Origin: Desulfurococcaceae archaeon AG1
GTDB taxonomy: Archaea; Thermoproteota; Thermoprotei_A; Sulfolobales; AG1
DNA length: 64,000 bases
Direction of reading: 5' to 3'
Assembly: GCA_003116855.1 (NCBI GenBank)
Contig: BEWT01000005.1
Coordinates: 62,001-126,000 of the forward strand
The notes under the pieces were generated by a model. That model had not been told where the DNA came from, searched no databases, and was given only the letters and a program-made list of their open reading frames with translations. Below are positions 35,711-45,062 of the stretch, one piece after another. Numbering within the stretch: the stretch's first letter is position 1; every line of letters begins with the position of its first letter. A program made the position numbers and the translations under genes.

Positions 35711-37405
35711 CTCTTTATCCGGGTAGATCACTTCTGCGTTCAGAGTCTTTCTAAGGGCTTCTAGATAACCTGGGTTATAGCCTGGTGTTGGGCATAGTAT
35801 GAACCTTATATCCTTTGATCTAGCCTCGCCATAGATATATGGAGGTGGGATTGATACGTCCTGGAAATCCCCAACAACAAACACGGCAGATCCTGGGGGC
35901 ATCCTCTTAACCGCCTCTTCTATTGCTGATGCATAGCTGGTGCCCCCCGACCCTTCCGAGAAGAATGTTGCAAGCTTATCTATCACTTCTTCTACCTGCA
36001 TCTCAGATCCGAGATCATATACATTTGTGTCAAACGCTATGAGATCGTATAATGCATCTATAGAGTTTGCAAGGAGACTTGCTATGCCGGCAGCATATAC
36101 TATATTCTTGAGACCTCTTACCATCTCCTCCATGCTCCCGCTTTTATCAACAACGATTGCAACTCTTGGAGATCCCTCCTCATAGACCCTCCACACCGGT
36201 TTATCTCTGTAGAGCTCCATGGCAATAGCTGTTTTCACAAGATCTATGGCTCCAACTGGCTTTACATCCTCCTCATATCCCTCGAACACACCCAGCCTCT
36301 CCCTTCTGACAGGTCTCAGGATCTTTTCCGATGACCAGCCGGATCTCCTAGCGATTCTATCAGCTATTATGTTTCCTACAACCCTCAGCACAGATGATAT
36401 CTTCCCTCTAGCAGATGCTCCCTCAACCTTGAACAGGGTATATGCTGCGGATGCAGCCGCTTCAAGCGGTCTCTCAAACAGATCCTCAGCCTCCATCCCA
36501 GCCAGTTTAAGTGCCTTCACAACTATGTCAAAGTCTTGGTATGATGTTGAGAACGAGATAGATCCCTTCTCCACCCCTAAAGATGCTATGGCTGCCGAGA
36601 GGATCTCCGAGCTCTCCTTAGAGGCTGGATATACATACCATACATCACCCTTTCTATAGAACCTAATGCCAGAGATCGAGAAGCTATCACCCTTGCTAAT
36701 GGTTGTGAGAACTCCGGAGGGATCCCTACCAATCATCCTACAAATCGTCTGTGCAAGCCTCTTAGCTGTATCTGTATCTAGGGCAGCCACCCCTGTGCTA
36801 GATGTTGATATAGGTCTGCTTTGAGCCGATCCAGAAGATCTGATCCTCGATATAAAGGAGCTCACTTGGCTAGACTGGGGCTGGGCATCCCAGTTGGTGC
36901 GGTTGGAAACCGCTCTCCCCGGGTTGCCCAAAGCCCCGGAGACTCCTGCAGAGAATGTTCTCTGACATGCACAGCTAGCTGCATCCTCAACTAGCTCCTC
37001 TCTCCTCCTCCCCGAGACTGGTTCGAATCTGTGGAGAAGTGCTAGTCTGAGGGCGTCTAGAATTGTATCCTCATCAATATACCCCCTTACCAGCTGGAGG
37101 ATCGCTAGTGCATATATAGATGCTGTGGATGCCCTCTCTCCAGGCTTCTCCTTCACCTCCTCAGCAATCCTCGCAGCATCTGGTGACGGGAAGACGCCCT
37201 GTAGAACAGCTACTGTGCCTGCAAGGCATCTCTTGATCCCTTGGTTTGATGCTACGCTAGATAGTATTTCTGGGAACTCATCCACAGATGCCTTCATAAG
37301 ATCATCTGGAACGCCTTTCGAGCCTCTTGTGGTGCCAAGAGCCTCTGAAACCTCTGAATCGATGACCATGATCTTGTCGTCCAAGCTGTAGAAGCCGAGC
37401 CTCAT
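35705..37405 (-). CDS. Von Willebrand factor A domain protein
   Basis: The C-terminal about 200 residues form a VWA domain with the MIDAS motif VVDKSGSMEEM (DxSxS) and EGSGGTSYASAI (the Thr contact). The N-terminal about 350 residues are unrecognised and Ser-rich in places. Archaeal VWA proteins often work with MoxR-type AAA ATPases, but none is adjacent. ATG 37405 has no Shine-Dalgarno site. The frame stays open and protein-like for about 25 codons upstream (ending LPKTLADRFIVG before the Met) back to a stop near 37480, yet contains no ATG, GTG or TTG, so the true start may be non-canonical or hidden by a frameshift. Confidence 0.75.
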   Translation of the reverse strand: MRLGFYSLDDKIMVIDSEVSEALGTTRGSKGVPDDLMKASVDEFPEILSSVASNQGIKRCLAGTVAVLQGVFPSPDAARIAEEVKEKPGERASTASIYALAILQLVRGYIDEDTILDALRLALLHRFEPVSGRRREELVEDAASCACQRTFSAGVSGALGNPGRAVSNRTNWDAQPQSSQVSSFISRIRSSGSAQSRPISTSSTGVAALDTDTAKRLAQTICRMIGRDPSGVLTTISKGDSFSISGIRFYRKGDVWYVYPASKESSEILSAAIASLGVEKGSISFSTSYQDFDIVVKALKLAGMEAEDLFERPLEAAASAAYTLFKVEGASARGKISSVLRVVGNIIADRIARRSGWSSEKILRPVRRERLGVFEGYEEDVKPVGAIDLVKTAIAMELYRDKPVWRVYEEGSPRVAIVVDKSGSMEEMVRGLKNIVYAAGIASLLANSIDALYDLIAFDTNVYDLGSEMQVEEVIDKLATFFSEGSGGTSYASAIEEAVKRMPPGSAVFVVGDFQDVSIPPPYIYGEARSKDIRFILCPTPGYNPGYLEALRKTLNAEVIYPDKEL

Positions 37406-37452
37406 CCCAACTATGAATCTATCCGCAAGAGTCTTAGGAAGATCCCATGATG

Positions 37453-37531
37453 TTTGGTCATACTCCCTGCTTAGTTGACCTTATAGAAGAAAAATAAATA
37501 CCTCTAAAACTTATTAGAATAGGGTGGTAGC
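37453..37531 (+). promoter_or_regulatory. Probable promoter of the first type I-A operon
   Basis: GGTCA (37456-37460) and TGACC (37476-37480) form a short inverted repeat, followed by an A/T-rich TATA-like stretch (AAAATAAATAC, about 37490-37501) and the Shine-Dalgarno GGGTGG at 37522-37527. The region is divergent with the VWA gene. Confidence 0.35.
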
Positions 37532-37534
37532 CTT

Positions 37535-37948
37535 CTGAGTGGAGATGATAAAGATGTAGTTAAAGATTTTGCAGATCTCGCTAGAATTATTGTTCATGTA
37601 GAGCAGGCTTATGACATTGCAGATGAGCTAGCTAGAGCTCCGAATAAATATGAAGATAGTCTCGCTAAATTATCTAGATTAGCAATTAAGGTCATGAATG
37701 ACATAGAAAGCAGAATCAGTAGATTAAGAGAAGGATCTCAGCAATCTGATGTGAAAGAGTTAGAGAGTATTAAGAATTGTCTAGGCGAGTTCAGTAATTC
37801 CTTAAAAGAGTTATTTAAGTATCTTAAGGGTCTCAACAACGAAGATATGAGAAACAAAGAGATCAAGAGATTAGCCGCTTTAATGGTGGCTCCTGACTGT
37901 AGATCTCTTAATATAAGAGATATTCTATGGAGGAAAATAACTGGGTGA
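37535..37948 (+). CDS. Type I-A small subunit (Csa5/Cas11-like), non-canonical start
   Basis: A mostly helical protein of about 137 residues directly before cas7, the position of the I-A small subunit. The frame reads SGDDKDVVKDFADLARIIVH, then EQAYDIADELARAPNKYED, and ends LMVAPDCRSLNIRDILWRK. It is clearly coding from about 37538, but the first ATG is at 37694 and there is no ATG, GTG or TTG between the TAG at 37520 and it. CTG 37535 lies eight bases after GGTG and is the most plausible start; CTT 37532 is an alternative. The Csa5 name rests on context and helical size, not on motif identity. Confidence 0.62.
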   Translation: MSGDDKDVVKDFADLARIIVHVEQAYDIADELARAPNKYEDSLAKLSRLAIKVMNDIESRISRLREGSQQSDVKELESIKNCLGEFSNSLKELFKYLKGLNNEDMRNKEIKRLAALMVAPDCRSLNIRDILWRKITG

Positions 37949-37953
37949 TAAGT

Positions 37954-39075
37954 ATGCCTTATCCCCCCTATGTAAGGGTTTCAGCCCGGGTATCTGTAGA
38001 GACATCGGTATTGACAGGTTCCGGTTCCATAGGTAATTATAATACCCACGCTATAGCAACGGTAATATTTAAAAGAGGGACTGATCCTCCTAAAGTATAT
38101 GAGGTTCCTGTAATAACTGGAAATGCTATCAAGCATTGGCACGCTCTATATCTTGCGGAGACCTATGAAGCTTTAGGAGGTAAAAACCTAAATGATCTCT
38201 GTAGAAAAGGGATCGGCGCCAGAGGGTATAATGTGAAAGCTAGTATCGGTGGGGCAAAACTTCAAAAGGCCGAATCAGAGGAAGAGGCTATAAAAGATCT
38301 CTGTAACGATATACATGGTTTCTTGAATCCTGAGCAGCAGATCAAGCGGGATAGCTTAGTGAAAGTATCTTTTGGAATACCAATACTAGAGGAAGAGGTT
38401 CTAGAAGTTGCTTCGAAATACTCTGTTACTCATAATAGGGTAATACCTGTAAAGAATGTTGAGGAGGAAATGATGGTCTTTAAACAAGAATATTCTTCTA
38501 TTCTTTATGGTTTCTCGATGAGTATGAATCTAGGGATGACACTCATACCTATGTACTCTGGGGGTGCTGTGTCCGGCATAGGTAACATAGATAATGAGCG
38601 TAGGCTCAGGGTCAAGGCATCTTTGCTAGCTTTATTACCTCTCCTACAAGGCTCGGCATCTAAACAAGCCAGGGCTCTGCCTATATCGCGGGTTGAGGAG
38701 TTATTAATCGTTCTATCCAAGCTGCCTGTGCCTAATATTGTTCACGCGGCCTATCCCGATTATTTAGAAAGATCAATTGAACTAGTGAAAGGATATGTGT
38801 TGAGCGTCAGCACCTTATCTGATAAATCAAAATCGGATACTAATACATGGATCCTTTGTTACAGTAGACACCATAACAGATGTGACCCCCGGACACTTTC
38901 CCAGCTTCCAAGAGATTCCACCACTTCCAAAGCTGAAGACAAAGAAACTGAGGAATTTACAATTGATAATCTTATCAAAATAAAGAGATACAAAGATATA
39001 GGAAATATGATCAAAGAGGCTGCGGAAAAAGCTTCAGATATGGTGCAACCTCTTGAATCCCAGAAAAGCGCTTAG
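37954..39075 (+). CDS. cas7: Type I-A Cascade backbone protein Cas7 (Csa2)
   Basis: Forms the helical filament that holds the crRNA guide. The 373-residue sequence starts YVRVSARVSVETSVLTGSGSIG, a Cas7/DevR RRM strand, and has VPVITGNAIKHWHALYLAE and GMTLIPMYSGGAVSGIG. The C-terminal about 50 residues are charged and helical. ATG 37954 follows GGGTGAT and the upstream stop. It overlaps cas5 by 22 bases. Divergent from the second Cas7 at 52315, so the two operons are not recent duplicates. Confidence 0.87.
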   Translation: MPYPPYVRVSARVSVETSVLTGSGSIGNYNTHAIATVIFKRGTDPPKVYEVPVITGNAIKHWHALYLAETYEALGGKNLNDLCRKGIGARGYNVKASIGGAKLQKAESEEEAIKDLCNDIHGFLNPEQQIKRDSLVKVSFGIPILEEEVLEVASKYSVTHNRVIPVKNVEEEMMVFKQEYSSILYGFSMSMNLGMTLIPMYSGGAVSGIGNIDNERRLRVKASLLALLPLLQGSASKQARALPISRVEELLIVLSKLPVPNIVHAAYPDYLERSIELVKGYVLSVSTLSDKSKSDTNTWILCYSRHHNRCDPRTLSQLPRDSTTSKAEDKETEEFTIDNLIKIKRYKDIGNMIKEAAEKASDMVQPLESQKSA

Positions 39076-39763
39076 TGTTGAATTAAGAGGCCCCATTATA
39101 TCAGTAAGAGACCCCGAAGTATATCAGGTAGCAATAGCACCGCCTCTACCTATACCTTCAACTATAGTAGGCGCTATAGGGTATGCCTACTGGAAGATAG
39201 GGCTATGTAGCGGTGAGGAGCGCTGTATGAGTAGAGCTAGAGAAACTATCTTAAAGGCCAGAGCCTCGTCTGCATTCTCAATAAAATTTAGTACAGTGCT
39301 ATCCAGATACAGAGGCGTTTTGGAGGAAAAGAGATTGCCAAAAGATCCAAATGAGATCTCGAAATTCCGTGACGCACTAGTGCGAGAGTATGTTTTCCTC
39401 GATAGATTTAAGGTGCTCATTCTCCCGTCAGATGATAAATATATAGGTGATATTAGAAGGGCATTGTTAAATGTTGAGAGAATTGGTGATAGCGAATCTC
39501 TTGTCTCGATTTCCTCGATCGAAGAGCACAAGATCGAAGACTGTGAAGGGAATACTGTAAATGTAGTCATCCGTTCCTCGATAGCCTCTGGCGGAAACTA
39601 TATGATCGTCAGGGGATTACTTGAGAATGGAGAGAAGAGTACGCTAGCTCTGCCCCTCATGCCTGAGGGAAGCTATTATAGGCCTAGCGATATTCAACTC
39701 GAAGCTAGTAGGAGGGTTAGGTGTGCGGGCAATTTTAGATTTCCAGATGGTGGTGATTGGTGA
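39053..39763 (+). CDS. cas5a: Type I-A Cascade protein Cas5
   Basis: RAMP-fold subunit that caps the crRNA 5' tag. The N-terminal pattern is typical: SVELRGPIISVRDPEVYQVAIAPPLPIPSTIVGAIGYAY. The 236-residue size fits Cas5a. TTG 39053 overlaps the end of cas7 with GGTG seven bases upstream, so the genes are coupled. The stop overlaps the cas3' start. Confidence 0.87.
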   Translation: MNPRKALSVELRGPIISVRDPEVYQVAIAPPLPIPSTIVGAIGYAYWKIGLCSGEERCMSRARETILKARASSAFSIKFSTVLSRYRGVLEEKRLPKDPNEISKFRDALVREYVFLDRFKVLILPSDDKYIGDIRRALLNVERIGDSESLVSISSIEEHKIEDCEGNTVNVVIRSSIASGGNYMIVRGLLENGEKSTLALPLMPEGSYYRPSDIQLEASRRVRCAGNFRFPDGGDW

Positions 39764-41586
39764 TGTTTTCGAGCTTAGGGGATGTTATAAAGGATATGAT
39801 CATGTCGTGGAATAAAAACGTTATAATTAATCAGGATCTCTTGAATATGCAAGAGAGGATTGCATCTAAGATCTTTGATGAGGCTGTTAAAGTAGAGAAA
39901 AAAGGGTTGCTATTTATCTTGAGGGCGCCTACTGGATCTGGAAAGAGTGAAGTTTTTCTCGCACCATATTTCTGGCAGTGGATCAGAGGCGAATTTTTCT
40001 CTCCTAGAATGTATTTGGTAGAGCCTCTACATGCGCTGTTGGGGCATTTCAGAGACAGGGTTCAGCGATATGTAGACAGTCTTAGCCGGAAAATCGGCCT
40101 AAAAATATCTATTGGCGAGGATCACGGCGAGACTGTCAAAAGCACATATCTATATGGGGCGTTAATAACATTAACAACGGTAGATGCCTATGTTTACGGC
40201 TATGCGGCTAAGAGGGTTCAGGTCTGGAGAACGCGGGGAGGGGCTGTTACTGGGAGGTATACTATGCCTACCGGGTTGATCGTTTCATCACTATCTATTT
40301 TTGACGAGGCACACCTGATCCAGGATGAAGTATTCTTAGCACCAAGACTCATAAGCAGGATAGTATGTTACTTGGTCTCATCGGGAGCTATCGTGCTGAT
40401 CTCATCAGCTACACTGCCTATGTATCTGGAAAAGCTACTGGTAAGAGACACGTGTGGAAATAGCTTTCAGGAGACTTGGAAAGGTCCAGGTAGAAATATT
40501 ATTATAGATACCAGGCAGAGGCGTCTTCAAGATAGCATATTACAGGATCTCTCATGTGAAAGGAATAACCTCATAATAGTAAATACTATAGAAAGAGCCC
40601 AAAAGGTGTATAAAGCCGTAAAAGAGAAGTGCAGAGAAAGCAAGGTATATCTAGTTCATTCACTAATGCGGAAAGAAGATAGAGAAAGATCTCTTGAGTC
40701 TTTAAAAGAGTTAAAGGGACGATATGGGAAAAGCGAGGATTCACGAGAGGCTAAAGACAATGCTAAGATTACTCTGATAGGTACTCAAGCACTCGAAGTG
40801 GGTCTTGATTATGACTTTGACGTACTATATACGGAGCTGGCTCCTATAGATTCTATAATACAGAGAATAGGTAGAGTGGGTAGGAGAGGTAGAAGGGGTG
40901 AAGCCATTATATATCTGGACTTAGAGCATCATGCCCCATATTATCAAGCGCTGATTGATGAAAGTAAAAAAATTATTAAGGGACTCCCATCTATGAACTT
41001 AGATGATCCGAATAATATAAGTGACTTAGTTAATCAGGTATATAAGGAGACACTTATTGAAGAGTTATCAGATAGGGGGAATATTCTATACATTAAATTT
41101 ATTGAGTATATTAAAGATCTACATCTCCTAGCATACCCGCCTCAGAGAGTGTTTACTTTGAGGCCGTCGTTCTATATATATTTATCTCTAATAAGATCTA
41201 GCGATATGAAAGAAGTGGATAAGGACTATATCGTGGATCGAGATAGCATTGAGAAGGGCTTAATTAAATATTCAATATCGATGTTACGCGACCATGCCTT
41301 TGAGAGGCTGTTAAATATCCTTAAAAAGATTCGTGATAGGGATGCTTTATATATAGTTAAAGATTTCATTTGGGATGATCGTAGTGGAAAAGAATCTTTT
41401 AAGATTGAGAAAATAAGCAGTAATAATGATCAAGAAATTAGCGATGCTATTCATAGGAGGGAAACATTCGTGATAATATTAGATGAAATAAAGGATTTAT
41501 ACGAACCTTCCCTAGGATTAGATTATACGAGTATATCAACCGCTGAAGAGAAACCCGTGAGGAGAGAGGGAACTAGGAGGAGGTAG
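39763..41586 (+). CDS. cas3': Type I-A CRISPR helicase Cas3'
   Basis: Superfamily 2 helicase that unwinds target DNA after Cascade binding. Motif I is LRAPTGSGKSEV, motif II IFDEAHLIQDE, motif III ISSATLP, and motif VI IQRIGRVGRRGRRGEA. About 607 residues and without an HD nuclease domain, which is encoded by the next gene, as is usual for type I-A. ATG 39763 is preferred to TTG 39757. Confidence 0.92.
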   Translation: MFSSLGDVIKDMIMSWNKNVIINQDLLNMQERIASKIFDEAVKVEKKGLLFILRAPTGSGKSEVFLAPYFWQWIRGEFFSPRMYLVEPLHALLGHFRDRVQRYVDSLSRKIGLKISIGEDHGETVKSTYLYGALITLTTVDAYVYGYAAKRVQVWRTRGGAVTGRYTMPTGLIVSSLSIFDEAHLIQDEVFLAPRLISRIVCYLVSSGAIVLISSATLPMYLEKLLVRDTCGNSFQETWKGPGRNIIIDTRQRRLQDSILQDLSCERNNLIIVNTIERAQKVYKAVKEKCRESKVYLVHSLMRKEDRERSLESLKELKGRYGKSEDSREAKDNAKITLIGTQALEVGLDYDFDVLYTELAPIDSIIQRIGRVGRRGRRGEAIIYLDLEHHAPYYQALIDESKKIIKGLPSMNLDDPNNISDLVNQVYKETLIEELSDRGNILYIKFIEYIKDLHLLAYPPQRVFTLRPSFYIYLSLIRSSDMKEVDKDYIVDRDSIEKGLIKYSISMLRDHAFERLLNILKKIRDRDALYIVKDFIWDDRSGKESFKIEKISSNNDQEISDAIHRRETFVIILDEIKDLYEPSLGLDYTSISTAEEKPVRREGTRRR

Positions 41587-41591
41587 GCAAA

Positions 41592-42401
41592 ATGAGTTGT
41601 TGTGCATTTTACTGCGAAAAGGAATGTGTTGAGACATATTTGGAGCATGTGAAAAGAGCTATTAATGTTTGGCGTTCCCTCAAAAAATACTATTCTGGGG
41701 TCATTAAGAGGGTTCTAGGAACTTATGGATTTGATCCTATCGCTGTAGCTTTGATCACCCACGATCTGGGGAAGCTGCTGGAGATCTATAGGTTTCGTAG
41801 ATATAGATTTATATATAGACACGAGATTGTGGGGGCTTATGTTCTCTATAAGATGCTTATTGATGAAGATCGCTATTTAGCTACTATACTTAGTTTGGCT
41901 GTGATGCTCCACCATGAGTCAGGCATTATAGGTTATATCGGTGAGCTGGGTGAAAGATACTTAACGGTGACTACTTTGAGATCCATCTTAGAGAGATATT
42001 CTAGATATTTTATAGTAGATAAGGATTGCGATCTTGATATATTAGTTCAAGATCTAGCTAGTTTTGAGGAAATCGCTATGATCCGCGATAAGATCTATTC
42101 GATCAAAGATTTATTGAATAATTTAGGGAGTGAGAATGGCATCAGAGATTTCTTATCTAATGTAAAAAGACTGATAATAGATAGTAGCGTAGGATCATTG
42201 CACAGACTGCATATGGTAAGGGGTAGAGTAGCTGCGGTACTGCACTTGATGGTAGTCTCAGACTCGGTAGCCGCTCATATAGGTAGAAGTGGATTATGCA
42301 AAGGAGATAAAGACGAGGCCACATGGATCGTTAGAAGGGTTGCTGAAAATTCTGAACCGGTCTCGATAGACGAGTTAGAGAATATATTAAGGAGGTGTTA
42401 A
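41592..42401 (+). CDS. cas3'': Type I-A HD nuclease Cas3''
   Basis: Metal-dependent HD nuclease that degrades DNA opened by Cas3'. The HD signature is ALITHDLGKLLEIYRFRRYR with the downstream YRHEIVGAYVL and VMLHHESGI histidines. A Cys-rich N terminus (SCCAFYCEKECVETY) may bind zinc and is unusual. The 269 residues fit a stand-alone Cas3''. It follows cas3' by five bases and precedes cas8a by one. Confidence 0.88.
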   Translation: MSCCAFYCEKECVETYLEHVKRAINVWRSLKKYYSGVIKRVLGTYGFDPIAVALITHDLGKLLEIYRFRRYRFIYRHEIVGAYVLYKMLIDEDRYLATILSLAVMLHHESGIIGYIGELGERYLTVTTLRSILERYSRYFIVDKDCDLDILVQDLASFEEIAMIRDKIYSIKDLLNNLGSENGIRDFLSNVKRLIIDSSVGSLHRLHMVRGRVAAVLHLMVVSDSVAAHIGRSGLCKGDKDEATWIVRRVAENSEPVSIDELENILRRC

Positions 42402-42402
42402 G

Positions 42403-43536
42403 ATGGTATATACTCTATACACCCCTGGACACGGGCTAGTAGCTGATTCACTAGTCCTTCATGGAATCCTCAGGATTCTTGCATGGTGTGGGATTAATAA
42501 GGGAAAAGTTTCGAGATTTGGGGAGAGATTCGTTATAGAGTTAGAGGATAGCAAGCTTAATTGCGATAAAGATATTATTTATGAAATACTGGAGGAGGTC
42601 TTGATCTCTGTAGAGGAATATCTAAATGTTCGGGAGGAAAGAAGAGGCCATCGGGAAATAATTAATGTGTCAGATAGACTAAGTAAAATAAACTATGCCA
42701 ATATAAATAAACCAGTGCTCAGAAACTGGTTAAGCCAGATCTTAGACTCGGTAGAAGGATTCATAAGTCTTCAAGTATATAAAGATCCTAATCATAAAGA
42801 TAGGTTTGAGAAAAGTAGAAAGGGTGGGGGTTTAGCAACACTCTATCTCCCGCTCTCAGCCATATATGGTAAATATGTTCAGGAGAAAAAAGGGGTCTCA
42901 GAGAGCCCCTATAAGGTTTGTGATACATGCTTTATCACTATTAATATGGGGTTATTATTCGGTACGCATATAGTCCGGGTAGATAAAAAGGAAAAAAGTA
43001 GTGTTTACTATACAACTTTTATTGCTAGAGAGGATGTAGATATAAATGATTTATTGTTGCTCCAAAGAATGGGTGAGGGTTATCACCACGTTGAAAATGG
43101 AGCAGAGATACCTCTTATCTCAGCGCCCTTGATAGCTATTTCTCAGGGTGAGACTATAGCTTCTGTGGAGGATCCTTACAAGATCCAAGTCTTGACATGG
43201 TCTCTACAGTTATCTAATAATTTCCAAAGATCCTTAGGCTTATCAGTAATTGACTATGAACCTATCTATAGGTTTGTTGCAGAAATTAAATTGAGAGTAC
43301 CTACTTGGCCAAGATTCTTAAATGAATGTCTCCTCAGGTTTGAGGGTGGAGAAGCTGTTCTAGCGAGTCTCACAGAAACCTTGTTATTTGGAGGTGACAT
43401 ATATGTTGTATCAAGGATGCTGTCATCACATATTATGGATATTCTTAAGAAGGAGAATGAGTATCCTGAGGTGGGGAAATTATGTAAGATTGATGCCGAC
43501 GAGATCGTAAGATCTCTTCAGGAGATCCAAGGCTAG
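42403..43536 (+). CDS. cas8a2: Type I-A large subunit Cas8a (Csa4-like)
   Basis: Probable Cascade large subunit, which recognises the PAM in type I systems. The 377-residue protein begins MVYTLYTPGHGLVADSLVLHG, typical of Csa4/Cas8a2, and has a CDTC motif near residue 166 that may be part of a zinc site. It is last in the first operon; AAGGAGGTG lies just upstream of its ATG. It shows little likeness to the large-subunit candidate of the second operon (54146). Confidence 0.78.
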   Translation: MVYTLYTPGHGLVADSLVLHGILRILAWCGINKGKVSRFGERFVIELEDSKLNCDKDIIYEILEEVLISVEEYLNVREERRGHREIINVSDRLSKINYANINKPVLRNWLSQILDSVEGFISLQVYKDPNHKDRFEKSRKGGGLATLYLPLSAIYGKYVQEKKGVSESPYKVCDTCFITINMGLLFGTHIVRVDKKEKSSVYYTTFIAREDVDINDLLLLQRMGEGYHHVENGAEIPLISAPLIAISQGETIASVEDPYKIQVLTWSLQLSNNFQRSLGLSVIDYEPIYRFVAEIKLRVPTWPRFLNECLLRFEGGEAVLASLTETLLFGGDIYVVSRMLSSHIMDILKKENEYPEVGKLCKIDADEIVRSLQEIQG

Positions 43537-43543
43537 GCGCGTG

Positions 43544-44053
43544 CTAGGTAAATGAAAGGAAAACAATAATCAGAACATTATTATCTTTAATTTGATACAT
43601 ACTACATAAGGCATTGCATAACTCTTGTAAATTATTTATATGCTTATATATGATATTAGAACAATTTAGAGAATATCTTATACTACTAGGATCCGATATA
43701 CCATATAGAATTAATACATCAACGGTTTTATTTATATCATTTAAACATATACGTTTCTTAATTTTACACTTTCTATTATATGTTTCAATATGTCTTTTTA
43801 AACCTTCTTCATTGGTAACTTCAATGGCTAATAGATTATCGTTGCAGTAAGCTATGCAATCAACACAATTGTCATCATATGTTTGACAATCTCTTGAGAA
43901 TTGGTCATCTATTACACTTTTCTTATATTCATTAACCTCGTTCTTGTCATGGGCGCAGATTGTATTTCCGCATGATATTCGTATAAATTTCCTCACATAT
44001 AGATTACTTACACTCTTAACACCTGTTCTTGCTACGCAGGGGCATCTACTCAT
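43544..44053 (-). CDS. Cysteine-rich protein, partner of the adjacent ATPase
   Basis: A 169-residue protein with 13 cysteines, several in pairs that could bind metal: CPC near the start, SCGNTIC, RDCQTYDDNCVDCIAYC, and KCKIKKRIC. The middle (NLLAIEVTNEEGLKRHIETY) has the look of a small alpha/beta domain, which could be a nuclease or toprim-like fold, but I see no certain catalytic motif. I do not recognise the family. It lies 40 bases after the ATPase gene on the same strand and is as A/T-rich, suggesting the two were acquired together. Confidence 0.5.
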   Translation of the reverse strand: MSRCPCVARTGVKSVSNLYVRKFIRISCGNTICAHDKNEVNEYKKSVIDDQFSRDCQTYDDNCVDCIAYCNDNLLAIEVTNEEGLKRHIETYNRKCKIKKRICLNDINKTVDVLILYGISDPSSIRYSLNCSNIIYKHINNLQELCNALCSMYQIKDNNVLIIVFLSFT

Positions 44054-44093
44054 TGTTTTGCACCATCTACATAAGGATCTATTCAGTTTATAT

Positions 44094-45062
44094 CTAATTA
44101 TAAAGATCTACAATCTCATCTGTATAGCTCTCTATGGCGGAAGACATAGGGTCTATGTTCTTAATTTCGTATCTAGTCTTTGAAGTTTTGGTTTTTGATC
44201 TTTCCGTAATTATTAGCGCCATATTTACAGGTTCGACATCTACATCAAGTTCTCTAGCAATTTTATCTACTCTCCTAAGCATGTCCAAGAATAGCAGGCT
44301 GTGTGTAATCAAGATTATCGGCGTACCACTTCTAGCTATCACATGAAGAAATAGTGCTAGTTGTTTCATCGCTATCGGATGTAAGCCTATGTCGGGTTCG
44401 TCAATTAGTACGAGCGATTGCTGTGGCTGGCTAGCTAAGTAAATCAGAATATTAATTAGCAGTCCTGATCTAAGATAGCTTGATGCTGAATATATTGCCG
44501 GGATCTCTCTTCCAACATCTATTCTCTCGATAAACCTCCTACCTTTTACGACGAACCTTCTAGAGAATAGTTTGTCCTCTAACTTATCTAATATCTCCTT
44601 TATATATGGATGAATTTTTCTTTCACGTGTACGTGGTGTTAAAAAATTTATTACTGAGAAAATAAATTCAGCATCAGAAGGCTGAAGAGGATAGAGCATG
44701 CTAAATCTTAGCAATGTATCAAAATAATATGGTATCATATAAGTCTTTCTATCAAATTCTCGTTTATCATTCTCGTAGTAACATGAAGGCTCTTCAGTAT
44801 CCCTTCCAGCAATACACTTTAAATGTAAGTCGGCTTTCTCACCTTTTACTTTAATTTCTATATTACCGAACATTTCAGCCAGATCATTCAGCTCGCTTTC
44901 AACAGGGGAACCCATGGATTTACTAAAGGAAACGGCATCATGAAATATTCTTAGAAATAAAGTCTTTCCGCTTCCAATATGACCAAAAAATACTGTTAGA
45001 TCACTAATCTCGAATATGCCCCTAGAAAGATTCCCTAGGACAAATTCAACATGATATGTCAT
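44094..45062 (-). CDS. ABC/RecF-like AAA ATPase (AAA_15/OLD-type)
   Basis: A 322-residue ATPase with Walker A FFGHIGSGKTLFL (residues about 25-37), a signature-like SSYLRSGLLINILIYLAS, Walker B LVLIDEPDIGLHPIAMKQL and an H-loop IILITHSLLFLD. This order, with DEPDIGLHP, is the mark of RecF/OLD-type single ATPases used in many defence systems (Gabija, Septu, PARIS, OLD). There is no fused nuclease or toprim. It is first in a two-gene minus-strand unit with the Cys-rich protein, wedged between a type I-A operon and the CRISPR arrays. A defence role is inferred from family and place. Confidence 0.72.
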   Translation of the reverse strand: MTYHVEFVLGNLSRGIFEISDLTVFFGHIGSGKTLFLRIFHDAVSFSKSMGSPVESELNDLAEMFGNIEIKVKGEKADLHLKCIAGRDTEEPSCYYENDKREFDRKTYMIPYYFDTLLRFSMLYPLQPSDAEFIFSVINFLTPRTRERKIHPYIKEILDKLEDKLFSRRFVVKGRRFIERIDVGREIPAIYSASSYLRSGLLINILIYLASQPQQSLVLIDEPDIGLHPIAMKQLALFLHVIARSGTPIILITHSLLFLDMLRRVDKIARELDVDVEPVNMALIITERSKTKTSKTRYEIKNIDPMSSAIESYTDEIVDLYN

